Of a stretch of DNA of 64,000 bases, positions 53,740 through 64,000 are shown one piece after another. The notes under the pieces are model-generated. The model had not been told where the DNA came from, ran no database searches, and was given only the letters and a program-made list of their open reading frames with translations. Both the position numbers and the translations under genes were made by a program. The stretch lies in contig JAEBUN010000007.1 of assembly GCA_023014365.1 (NCBI GenBank), positions 1,488,001 to 1,552,000 of the forward strand. Direction: 5' to 3'. Each line of letters opens with the position of its first letter. Position 1 is the first letter of the stretch. This DNA comes from Lepiota brunneoincarnata (lineage: Eukaryota > Basidiomycota > Agaricomycetes > Agaricales > Agaricaceae).

Positions 53740-55791
53740 TGCTTGCAGATCAGATAAGGTCCGTACTGGGTGACAAGCCCACGCATAGTTTAATAAATGC
53801 TGTGTGCGAATGGTCAATCTTGACGTCTGCATTCCACGTCAGCCCCTGTCTTTTTCATCTCTTTAACATGATCTACACAAGAATGCTAGTGACAGGCGCT
53901 CACAACATCATGGTCAGCGGACCTCCTGTAGATCAATCTCGGAACTATTTTATCTGCACCAGTGGGTGTCATGCTTACCGATCGTTAGAACACTGGCTTG
54001 AACGTCGTACTCGTGGCCAACGCTGGATATTTGATCCATGATGCTCTTCGGGCTTCGCCTGCCACAGAAGCAATCCCTCGATTCGTCTGCACGCCGTCCA
54101 CCCATCAGGTTGCCTTCAAGGCATTCGCGGTCAATACATGCAAGCTTTCGCCGGATGGGCGCTCGGCGACTCGGGCAGCTGCCGTTCCTGTATCTCGTGC
54201 GGTTTGGACCTGCTGAGGCTGCAAGTTCCCTGTTACCGGCCCAAGTTATATCTTGGTTATCTCTGCTTCCAGCCAGTTTGCGGTGTTTTCGCATGAGTTC
54301 TCCTTCGTGCAGGGGAGAAGGCATGTGATTTGCTACTAATATAGAACACTCGGTGTGCCCAAAACTGACGCGTACGTGGTGGGGGCCAGTTAGGAGTTTG
54401 TCAGTTGCTGTCGAAGTGACCTTGCGTCACTACATCACCGTCTTTAGCCCATGATAAATGAGTTAAATATTGGACGCACTCTCCGAGTGTGTGTCCCAAT
54501 GGAAGGGGGGCCTGCAACCAGCCAACGGAAACGGCAGAGCCGGTCCGACATCATAAGTCAGGTATTATTATAATCAATGCGCATTGGGTCAAGTTCGAAG
54601 AAGCCCTTGTGATTATTACCAGTGACGCATCGTCCATATCCAGGGATCCGCGGCTCCCAAGCTTGGACATCTTGAATTAGCTCTCACTTTATGGTCACCC
54701 TCACGTCGCCACTTCCCTCCCAAAAGAAACAAAACCTGTTTTCATGCACGAAGAGACGAGAGCTCTGTCGCAGTGTCTTTTTCAATAATTGCCCGAGTGG
54801 CTTGGATATCGAAGGGCGGAAGGCAACATATGTAGGTGTTTCTGGCTTCGAGGTTAACTCCATCCCTTCCTCAAACATCGCCCCGATCCTTCACAAAGTC
54901 CAAAGCTAGCCTGGCTGTGAAGCCTGATGATGTCCCGTATTTCATCTGTAGGGTGGGTCCGCAGATGAACTTGAGGGATGCAGACATCTAGGTGCTGCTC
55001 AAGCCCAAGTGGAAAATGATTGCACCTTCTCAGGAAAGGGCACCTGTTATAATGATGCTCGGACGTAGAGGGTCATGTTCAGATCCGCTGTAAAATGGCT
55101 TGTCGGCACGTGTAATGGTTCTGGAATAGGTAGGTTCGGGTGGAGCGCTCTCTTGATTAGTATTGTGTATGGTCCCAGGAGGTGCAAGATGTGGACAAGA
55201 ACCATCTCTCAGGCAGTGTTGTTACTGACCGGAATTGGCCTGACCCGAAGCGGCCTTGATCTGCTTTGGCTTCCTCGAACTCCATCAAACAGGGGTGGCC
55301 CTGGCTGTCATATGGGGATTGCTTGTAGTACATACGTCTTTTTTGTCCCGGGATTCTGACAGACGTTCCAGGTACTCCAAGGACGATGGATGGGTGCGAT
55401 ATACTGATCGTGGTCTAAGATTTCTATGCGGGAAGGTCTGGAAATGGTATGTACCGAACGCACCAAGGTTTTCGCAATAATGGGGCATCTCAAATACAAT
55501 GAAGCTATGTTATGATTTCCACTCAGGGTCACTACGCGGTAATTTTTCGCACGATCGTGTCTACGTTGTGCACCCGCGTGGTCGTCAGGCCGGGGTTGTC
55601 TCGCTGCAGCACGTTAGCTGAGCTGACTGTCGAGTGGTTCGTGAGTGGTGGGTGCAGTGCGCCCAGGCTGCAGGCGATAGTATCCATCCATTTTTGTGCA
55701 CGCGCCCGTTACCTTCCCCGTGACGACGGGTTATGTGATGTGATGGTCATGAGCTCCACCAACTTTACACTCGACCCTCGTCCGTCGGGCG
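53740..55791. other. Intergenic stretch, no supported gene
   Basis: Several frames of 60-125 codons exist on both strands, but none has consistent introns or recognisable motifs. A spliced gene with unusual composition cannot be excluded around 54690-54910 and 55075-55480. Confidence 0.35.
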
Positions 55792-58700
55792 ATGGACACA
55801 GACGATATCCATCTCCACAGACCTAGCTCATCGTCTTCGGCAGTAGACCTCCCAGGAACAAACCTCTCGGCTCCTTCCTCCCCTTCCCTCGAGCCCACCG
55901 GCAGGCCTTCGCTTTCCCGAAGACGAAGCTGGGGTAAGAAGCTTGTTGAGCCAGGGCAGGATCCTCTAAGGCTTAATCTGTCAGCAAACATTGCACCAGC
56001 TACGGCGCGCCCAGCTCCGGTCAAGTACCCCAGCGAAGACCCATTCTACGACACACCGACCGAGGAACGCGCTTTGAGGGAGTATCCATATACGGCGGAG
56101 GGTGGGCGGTATAATAGCCCGGCATACGGGTCCTCGCAGGCGGGGCTTTCAACGGCTTCCCTCATTGTGACTGATGGGTATGAGGATGGCAATAGGGAGG
56201 ATGATGAGGCGCATTTGACGAAGAATATGTCGAGGAGTGGGCCGGGGGATGCTTGGAAGGGCGGGGATCCGGAGCGGTCTGAGAGTGCGCGGAAGAGGGC
56301 GTTGAGGTATAGCGTGTCGCCATCGCCACTAAAAAAGACAGGCTCTGCACTTCGCTCAGTGTCTCAGAATCTACGGAGGGTATCATTGCGGGTGGTGAAT
56401 TTAGCTGGAAGCGGGCTTGAGGACCACCTCAGGCTCGGGGATGGCGACACCCCAGCAATACGAGAAGACGATGACGGGAGCCCACCAGATCTTTCCCAGG
56501 CGGTTCCAATACGAGGACGGGCATTGGGTTTTCTGGGTTCCGACAGCCGACTGCGGCTGAAGTTGTACGAGATTCTTGTGTATCCGTATGTCGACTCCTC
56601 CCTACCTTCGTATTTATGCTCACATCAGTGTACAGATGGACTGAACCCCTTATTCTTATTCTTATTCTACTCAATGCTGTGATACTGACGATACAAGCCT
56701 TTCCTTCCCTCACCCTCCCAACTCAAGATCCTCCTGCTCTTCCACCCCGTATACAAGGGTACTTTCACTCTTGGGAGGACTGGGCCCTTTTTCTTCTCTT
56801 TATCGTCTTCACGTAGGTTCCAGTGCCATCAATCCCAGTTTCCAATATTGATTTTCCTTTCAGAATTGAAGCTTTTGCCCGCATATGTGTCACCGGGTTC
56901 CTGTTTGACCCAGAGGTCAAATTGCTCTTCCTTTTCCCCCTCCTCATCTTCCAGCGCATCTGCATCCGGTGTCTCGCGCCAGTCCTCCCTATCACGATCA
57001 AGTAGCATCACTCACAGAATCCGCCGAGTCCAGGATACTCTCCTCCGCCCATTCGTTCTCCGCGCACATACATCTATACCCACACACGATCAGTCCTCAC
57101 CTCAACTCCCCCACTCTGCTAACACTATTAGTGAAAAGATTGTTGATGTCACCCAGCGCGCCCACGACACCATCCGTAATCCCCCAGAAAAAACATTTCT
57201 CTCTCGTGCCATGCGGTCAGACAACGCTGACCCTATCTCATTGCCCTTTCGTTTGAGCATTCAACATTTGCATGAAAAGACGAGACGAGGGCTCCCTTAT
57301 CTCAGGCAAAGTTGGAACAGGATCGATTTCGTTGCGATTGTCAGTTTTTGGATTATGTTTGGATTAACTGTGGCAGGTGTGGAGAGGGGGGATCATCATG
57401 TTGGATTGTTCAGGGCGATGAGCGTGATTAGGACCGCGAGATTGTTGACAGTTACATCCGGTACCACTGTGAGTTTGGTTCCCCCCTATCGTATGCGTGT
57501 TATCTAAGGATCTCGATAGACGATCATGCATTCGCTGAAGACAGCACGTCCGCTACTGACCAGTGTGGCCTATTTTGTGCTTTTTGCAATGGGTTTGTTC
57601 TCGTATGTCTTCCTAGCCTTTTTCGAGGTATCTCCTCATGGAGCGGTGCAGGATTATTGGGGTTCAATCATTCAAAGGTTCTCTTCGGCGCAGTTGTGTC
57701 CTCCAGGCTACGCTAGGAGAAGACGACATTGTACTGGACAACCAGTTTTGTGGAGGATACGTTGATCCGGACACACTGTCGGAAGTAGGATACCAGATGT
57801 TGAACGGGCGGAACTCCACGGTCGTCAAGGGATACATATGTCCCCGTGGACAGATATGTCGGGTATGTCATGCATTATTTTCTGTTGGGGGGTATATTCA
57901 ATGCGGTCTATTCAGGAGTCCGCCAACCCAAAGGATGATATCCAGAGTTTTGACGCGATTTGGTTTTCAGCCTTGCAAGTTGTCATCACGGCTACCGCTA
58001 ATGGGGTGCGTGCCATATAGACATTTCTAGGATGGACGTTTTAACCCGAACCTCAGTGGACACCTTTGATGTATGCTATGATCGACTCGGAGTTCTTCGT
58101 TTCATGTTTTTTCTTCATCATCTGTGTAGTCGTGCTTAACTTCTGGTTGATTAACCTCTTTGTCGCCGTGATCACCAATACGTTTGCGGCAATTCGATCT
58201 GAGACGAAGAAAAGCGCTTTCGGGGCTGCTCCGTAGGTCTCCTCCTTCCCTAGTCCGACCCACCGCTTATCATTGTCATGGCAGACTCATACCTGCTAAC
58301 TCCGAAGATCAGGATGAGGGGTGGGATCTAGTCGATGGGCGTCGGGCCGGCCGACGAAACCAAAATTGGGCGAAATTGATCTACGACCACACTCGGTGGT
58401 GCTGGGTTCTCCTCGCACTTACCTCCCTCGCTCTTCAAGCCTCGCGCACGGTCGATGTCACACCAGCACACCGCGATATCATGTACTATGGTGAACTTGG
58501 GATCACGATTGCCTTCGACTTTGAGATTGTCATCCGCGCGCTAGCGACACTTCCGGATTGGCGGGAGTTTTGGATACATGGGAATAATATATTGGATCTT
58601 GTGCTGGCGATTGGGTGCAGCATAATCCAGATTCCGGTGATTAGGGATAGTGAGGTGTATGAGTGGTTTACCATCTTGCAGCTCGCGAGGTTTTATAGGG

Positions 58701-61700
58701 TCATTCTGGAGATTCCAAGGATGATGCCGCTCTTGGTATGTTTCTTTTTTTTTTGGATGTTCCCTTCGTTGAATAATGGTGACATTTTCGAATAGTTGGC
58801 AGTGTTTGGCAACCTCTACGGCCTGGCGAACATGTCCCTCTTCCTCATCCTGATCAACTATATCTCCGCTCTGGTTGCTGTCCAGTTGCTCCGAGGAGAC
58901 TTTACTACTGATGCGAAAACAAACTTTGGGGAGCTGTTCAACGCGTTTTTAGCCGTATATCAAGTGTTCTCTTCCGAGAACTGGACAGATGTGTTGTATG
59001 GCGCCACCAACGCGGAGGTTCGCCTTGGACAGACATTGATTGTGAATTGTTTTCTTCGTGTCATGGATGCTGTTTGCAAATTGTCAGTCCTCCCACCCAT
59101 TTGCCTCGCTGGTTTTGATGCTTACAATACCATTCCAGTCATTGTCCTGCAAATGTTCGTTGCTGTAATCAACGAAAATTTTCAAGTAGCCGAAGAAGCC
59201 AAAAAATCTAAACAAGCAACCAAGTTTTGGGCGAAGCAGCAAGCGAGAGAAGGAAAACCTTCATGGGTGAGGGTGTTGAACCCGTACAGGTGGTTCAGGG
59301 CGAATCCGGTGACAGTGAGGGTGGATGAGCTACCGTCTGGGTTGGTATTGCCGATGCAGAAGAACTTGGTTGTTGGGTATGCGGTGCTGGTGGAGTGAGC
59401 GGTGCATTGGTTCAGGGTGCGAACCCGAATGCGGGCGCTGCTATGGGTGCTGAGGCCGCAAGGGGAGAGATGGGTAATACAGCTAGAACAAAGACATCCA
59501 AATTCGTGAGTCATCTTCGTCTCTATGATTGGAAACCTTTGATTTAGTGTTTCTGGTAAACATAGATGAGGATCGGGTCTACGAGGAGGTTTCGGCCCGG
59601 CCATTTTCCCTCGAAGTCATTAACTGCCCTCGAGAAATTGTTTGCGGGAGAGACGAGGCGGACGAATGATATTCCACTTACGACATTGAGGCATGGGAGA
59701 CAAGAAACAGAAGGTGGTACACAAACTCAAGAAGAGGTTGAGAGGCATCTGTACTGTGTTGTCGATCCTATGACAAGAGATTCTACTTAACCTAGGCACA
59801 GCGAGCTACTGGCACTGATCAATCCTGAGCAAACGGCTCTAGACGAGCTTGAGGACGAGTTGAATGAACGACGAGCGGTGAAAGCCGATTTCATCCGGGA
59901 TCATCCATCGTATGATAAAGTTTTCTGGGTCATCTCGCAGAAGAATTGGATTCGCAAGTTGTGCCAGAAAGTTGTTCGGCCAGCCCGTGGAGAGCGTATT
60001 TTGGGGACATCGTATTCGCCAATTGCCCATTCGATTTTCCAGCTCGTGATACTCCTGACTGTCATTGGCGGCATCGTGGTTGAAAGCATTGCTACGCCAA
60101 TTTACAGACGGAACTACTACAATGAACATGGTTTCGTTCGCGGGGCGTGGTTCGATATCGCAGAGAGCGCGTTTGGGTTCACCCTGTTCATCGAGTTTAT
60201 GATCAAGGTGGTCGCGGACGGGTTTATTTGGACGCCAAATGCGTACCTGAGGAGTATATGGAACGTCCTTGACTTTGCGATCATGGTTGGCATCATCACG
60301 AATGTCACCACGAGTCTCATCTTCGTGGGTGGATTGAGCAGAATCACGCGGTCACTGAAGGCGTTGAGGGTGCTCAGGTTGATCACAGTTGATCGACAGG
60401 ATGAGGAATACGTTCCAGTCGTTGATCATCTCGGGTGCTATCCGTATCTTGGACGCTGCGGTTTTAGCTATCCTATACATGATCCCGTATGCTGTTTGGG
60501 GTCTCAACATCTTCGCTGGGAGGATGCGCGCTTGCAACGACGAGGGCGTTGCGAATATGGACGGCGTGTGTGGGAGAGTATACGAACTCTGTGGTGGGAG
60601 GAGATTCGTTTGGGTTTCTGGTGCCTCGGGTATGGGATAACCCATCCCCATCGACGACGTTCTCATTTGATACATTCCGATCGTCGTTGTTAATCTTGTT
60701 CGAGATCGTGTCGCTCGAAGGGTGGGTGGATGTCATGTTTACGGCCGCGAGTATCACGGGCAGAGATTCACAGCCGCGGACGAATGCTTCGCAGTTCAAT
60801 GCGATTTTCTTCTTGATATATAACTTGCTTGGTGGGGTAGTTATTTTGACGCTTTTCATCAGGTATGTGGTTTCTTTACTCTACCTTTTGTAGGAATGCT
60901 AACTTGGTCGCTGTAGTATCATCATTAGCAACTTTAGCTCAAAGACCGGGTCAGCGTTCCTGACACAGCCGCAGCGCGAGTGGATCGATCTGCAGAAATT
61001 GTTTAGACGACAGCGGCCTTCAAAGAGGCCTTTACAGAGGCCAAGCCGGCAACTTTAGGGGTTGGTGCTTTGACCGAGCTGTGCAAAAACACGGCTGGTG
61101 GTCGAGGTCGATGACTGTGCTGTTCCTGATTCATATTTTCGCCTTGATGTGAGTTTTTTTACTTGTCATGAGCGCCAGCAGCTGCTGATAGGTGTGACAG
61201 GACCCAAACATTTTCAATGAACAAACTTGCGGAAACGCTGCGCAGTGAGTAAAATTCACAAATTCGTTGATTTACCAAGGCTGATTTGGTGGCAGATGAT
61301 TTCTTTTTGGTCCTAATGTTCATATATATCATTGATATTCTTGTTCGGTGGTACGGCCTTGGCTGGAGGAGCTTCCGCGCGAATGGATGGAACTTGTTTG
61401 ACATCGTCATCGCCTCTGGAAGTTTCGTGACCACGCTCATCGTGCGCTTTGGATCCACGAGTTTCGTCATTCAGCAACTCCAAAAGCTGTTTCTTGTTAG
61501 CATCGCGTTCAAACTCGTGCAGCGGACGAACAGCTTGAACATGTTATTCAAGACTGCTGTGTACGTACTTCTTATACTCTGCGATTATGTGGTTATTTAC
61601 CGAAAGGGCAATCAGGTCGAGTTTGCCGGTCATCCTGAGTTTGCTTGGGTTGTGGTTGATTTTGTTCATCTTCTTCGGGAACTTGTTTGTTGAAGTGTTC

Positions 61701-63432
61701 AGTATGACCAAGTGGGGAGATAATGAGAACCGGAACCAAAACTATTCGTCGATGGGGTCGGCGCTTGTTATGTTGGCATTCATGAGCGCTGGGTACGTTT
61801 AATTTCGACCTTGTCCAGCCCAACTACGATCTGATTGTCGGACATAGCGAGGGTTGGAATATGTATATGCACGACTTGTGAGTGAGTTCAACAAGATGAA
61901 AGGGCGATCGACTGATGGAAATTGAAGTGACCTGACTTATCCTCGGTGCACGAATTCTGTGGGCTCCAAAGGTGAATCAGATTGTGGGAGCACGGCTTGG
62001 GCTTTTGCTTTGTTTATTGCATGGAACCTACTGAGCATGGTGCGCTTTTCTGCCTTTTCTCCAGTAGCTCGGTGATGAATACTTCTGATCAACAGTACAT
62101 CTTTGTGAATATGTTCACTGGTGAGATAGTACATAGTTGGGCTAGATCTTCTATCTCTGACCACGGAATATCCCAGGTGTGGTTGTTGAGAACTTTTCCT
62201 ATGTATTCCAAGCCTCAGGAAGTGGTGCAAAATCGATCTCTCGGGAACAAATGCGCGCGTTCAAAAAGCTTTGGGCAGAATATGCGAACCCGAAGGGCTA
62301 TCTTGAGCGACAGAGATTTGGGCCTTTCTTTTTCGTGAGTTTCATTGAATCGCAAGTCCTCCGCCCTATTCACTGGAGTTGCCTATCCTATGTAGCGTTT
62401 GAACGGCGTTTTCGAGGTCAAGATATATCCCACAGAACTCAGCGTTCTTAAAATCAAGACTGCTTGTGCCGAAAATCACGACTTGGAAATGTGGCCTCCC
62501 CGCGATCCGTATAGCCTGAAGGGGCTTGATCTCAAGAAAGTAGGGAAGTTCTTGGATGGCATGGACTTGGCTGTGATCCGAAAGCGCAAAGCTATCTATA
62601 GCAGGCTTTACCACGAAGCGATCATTTCGCACCGCCCGGGAGTCGGGATATCGTTCACGGATGTTCTGCTCTTGCTCGCTCATCACAAACTCATCGTTGA
62701 TGGCGATGCACTTGTGTAAGTGTTTATTTACTTCGCTCGCTCATCCTGAAATATTGATTGCTTGGGTGATCCAGTCTCAAGGATCTTGTTGTTCGAACCG
62801 AAGTCAACAAGGTGGTAAGCGACCTGGTAAACCTTGATCGCGTCCGTTCGCTCCTGGTCACTATCTCCCAACGGCGGAGGTTCCTGGCCGAACTTGAAGA
62901 GAGAAGAAGGACAGCCCGGGCCGATCATGGTAACGGTTCCTACCCAACTTATACTCGGACCACTGCTAACACGGCTCATCTAGAAATACCCTCTATTGTG
63001 GTCGAGAGTCTTCCTGAGTCACCCCCGGGCTCCTCGAGAGATATCGCAAGTGCCGCCTATGATTCATCCTTGCCAGGTAGTCCTACACCAGCAGATATGC
63101 GGTTCAGCACCCCAGATATTTCCCTTGCACTGGATGGCTCTAGGCTTCAACGAAGCAGTCGAAGGATTAGCGACTATAGCTCGTTCTCTCTGGATGCCAC
63201 TTCCCGCTCACCGTATGTCAGGACAGATTGTACTATTGAACAATTACTTACCCAAGTGACACAGGAGGACTTCGATTGTGGAGGAAAATCCTCAGGATAT
63301 AGTTACCTCGATGCATACTTCTATGTGGGGCGGTGAGTGACTTTGATCATTGCAACTTGAAACCACATCTGACGCATTTACGGTCTAGATCTCATGCGCA
63401 ACGCAGTGGAAGAGGATGCTGAGGGACGCTAG
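55792..63432 (+). CDS. CCH1: CCH1: voltage-gated calcium channel alpha subunit with several frame breaks
   Basis: Four 6-TM domains can be followed. Exon 1 (55792-56585) encodes the disordered N-terminus; exons 2-10 (56636-56812, 56864-56915, 56983-57468, 57520-57602, 57652-57862, 57916-58005, 58057-58232, 58285-58735, 58796 onward) fit in phase through domain I and into II. Pore loops read TANGW (I), SSENW (II), SLEGW (III) and GEGWN (IV), giving an N-E-E-E filter. The voltage sensor [11 protein letters not shown] lies near 60350, and the C-terminal part ([28 protein letters not shown]) ends at 63432. The product mediates plasma-membrane Ca2+ entry with Mid1. Frame breaks lie near 59052, 59385, 60387, 60567, 61054 and 63275, each 1-2 nt, so this copy is a pseudogene or the sequence has indel errors. 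Confidence 0.85.
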
Positions 63433-63900
63433 ACCTGACACAACTCTTGTTTTTTTTGAGGGTAATCACAAACAGTCGTTCTCGCTCTTGTTTGCTCATT
63501 ACACGTTTTCATTGGACTGCATATTATTATCACCCTCATTTGTATCTTGCAATACACCTGGAGCAATTTCTAGAATCCCAATTTGTATATTATGTAGTTA
63601 TGATAGTTGTCATATCTTAAATAGTCGATAAATGCTTTTATTCTGCCCTATTGAAGGCTTAGATTCTAGGCTTCACCGCTCAGTGCTCAGCACTCGGCAT
63701 ATATTAAGGACGTCGTAAGTATCTTGGACAGAGGTTGTGGCAATTGGTTCGATAGCGTTACAGGCCTCGGGCCGCACATCAATTCATCGCAACCATTAAG
63801 ACCAAGTATCAATGGATACCACGTTCTCATCCTACAATTTGGCCAGTCAACATTGCTCCCTCAAGTCAGATCAATGACTTCGCCCAGATCGAAACTGCGG
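63433..63900. other. Intergenic between convergent genes
   Basis: About 470 bp downstream of CCH1, AT-rich near 63500-63640. No gene seen. Confidence 0.4.
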
Positions 63901-63965
63901 TCATTTTTTCTTCTTCACTTTCTTCTGAGCGGGCTCACCAGTCTGGTTTTGCGACCGCTTCCGCG
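63901..63965 (-). CDS. Possible last exon of a gene continuing beyond the window
   Basis: The minus strand shows a splice-acceptor-like TTATTAG followed by codons for RKRSQNQTGEPAQKKVKKKK and a TGA at 63901-63903. A Lys-rich end of this sort is common in nucleolar and ribosomal-assembly proteins, but too little is visible to name it. Confidence 0.3.
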
Positions 63966-64000
63966 CTAATAAGCACGTTTATCTATAGAACGAAGGATTT

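Overview
The window is nuclear DNA of a filamentous basidiomycete. The genes on the right have many short introns (about 45-150 nt), and the set includes an ENTH-domain epsin, a multi-exon cytochrome P450, BUD32 and the fungal calcium channel CCH1. The retroelement load and gene content look like Rhizoctonia/Ceratobasidium (Cantharellales), but that placement is inference from memory, not a search.

Left half, 1-31.2 kb: nested transposable elements, nearly all on the minus strand. An old Ty3/Gypsy element (GypA, about 1.56-17.3 kb) carries many stop codons and is split twice. A young complete chromovirus (GypB, 2618-10859; 698-bp LTRs, perfect 5-bp target duplication) sits in its integrase gene. 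A 583-bp solo LTR (16026-16608) sits in its gag. Removing each insertion with one target duplicate rejoins the interrupted reading frame. Next comes a 3.8-kb inverted-repeat (foldback) element (17299-21137). A second degenerate chromovirus (GypC, 21138-30212) follows, split by a Tc1/mariner element in its reverse transcriptase and, in its 5' LTR, by a compact 1.9-kb LTR element whose only gene encodes a KH RNA-binding protein. A solo LTR related to GypB (30517-31221) ends the block.

Right half, 31.7-64 kb: host genes. Epsin (31742-33624, minus) is followed by a small Cys-rich zinc-binding-type gene. A diverged tandem duplication of about 3.2 kb carries two paralogous small secreted proteins that resemble beta/gamma-crystallin folds. 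Then come a protein-kinase remnant, a degenerate copy of the zinc gene, a ten-exon P450 (45744-48192, minus), a divergent pair (a conserved small gene and BUD32) and CCH1 (55792-63432). CCH1 is recognisable end to end but carries at least six 1-2-base frame breaks. BUD32 has one more and the zinc gene probably another.

Most interesting observations: (1) GypB has two long overlapping open frames after pol. One carries a double zinc knuckle; the other runs about 370 nt into the LTR, where its acidic tail is conserved in the diverged solo LTR. (2) GypB, the KH element and GypC all show Tf1-type self-priming geometry: a stretch next to the 5' LTR is complementary to LTR sequence about 30-37 nt after a TATA box. 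(3) The KH element shares LTR termini and core promoter with GypC, suggesting it is a GAG-only parasite of GypC-like elements. (4) The palindrome TAAGCTTA occurs 26 times in GypA plus the foldback (about 13 kb) and was not found in the other 51 kb.
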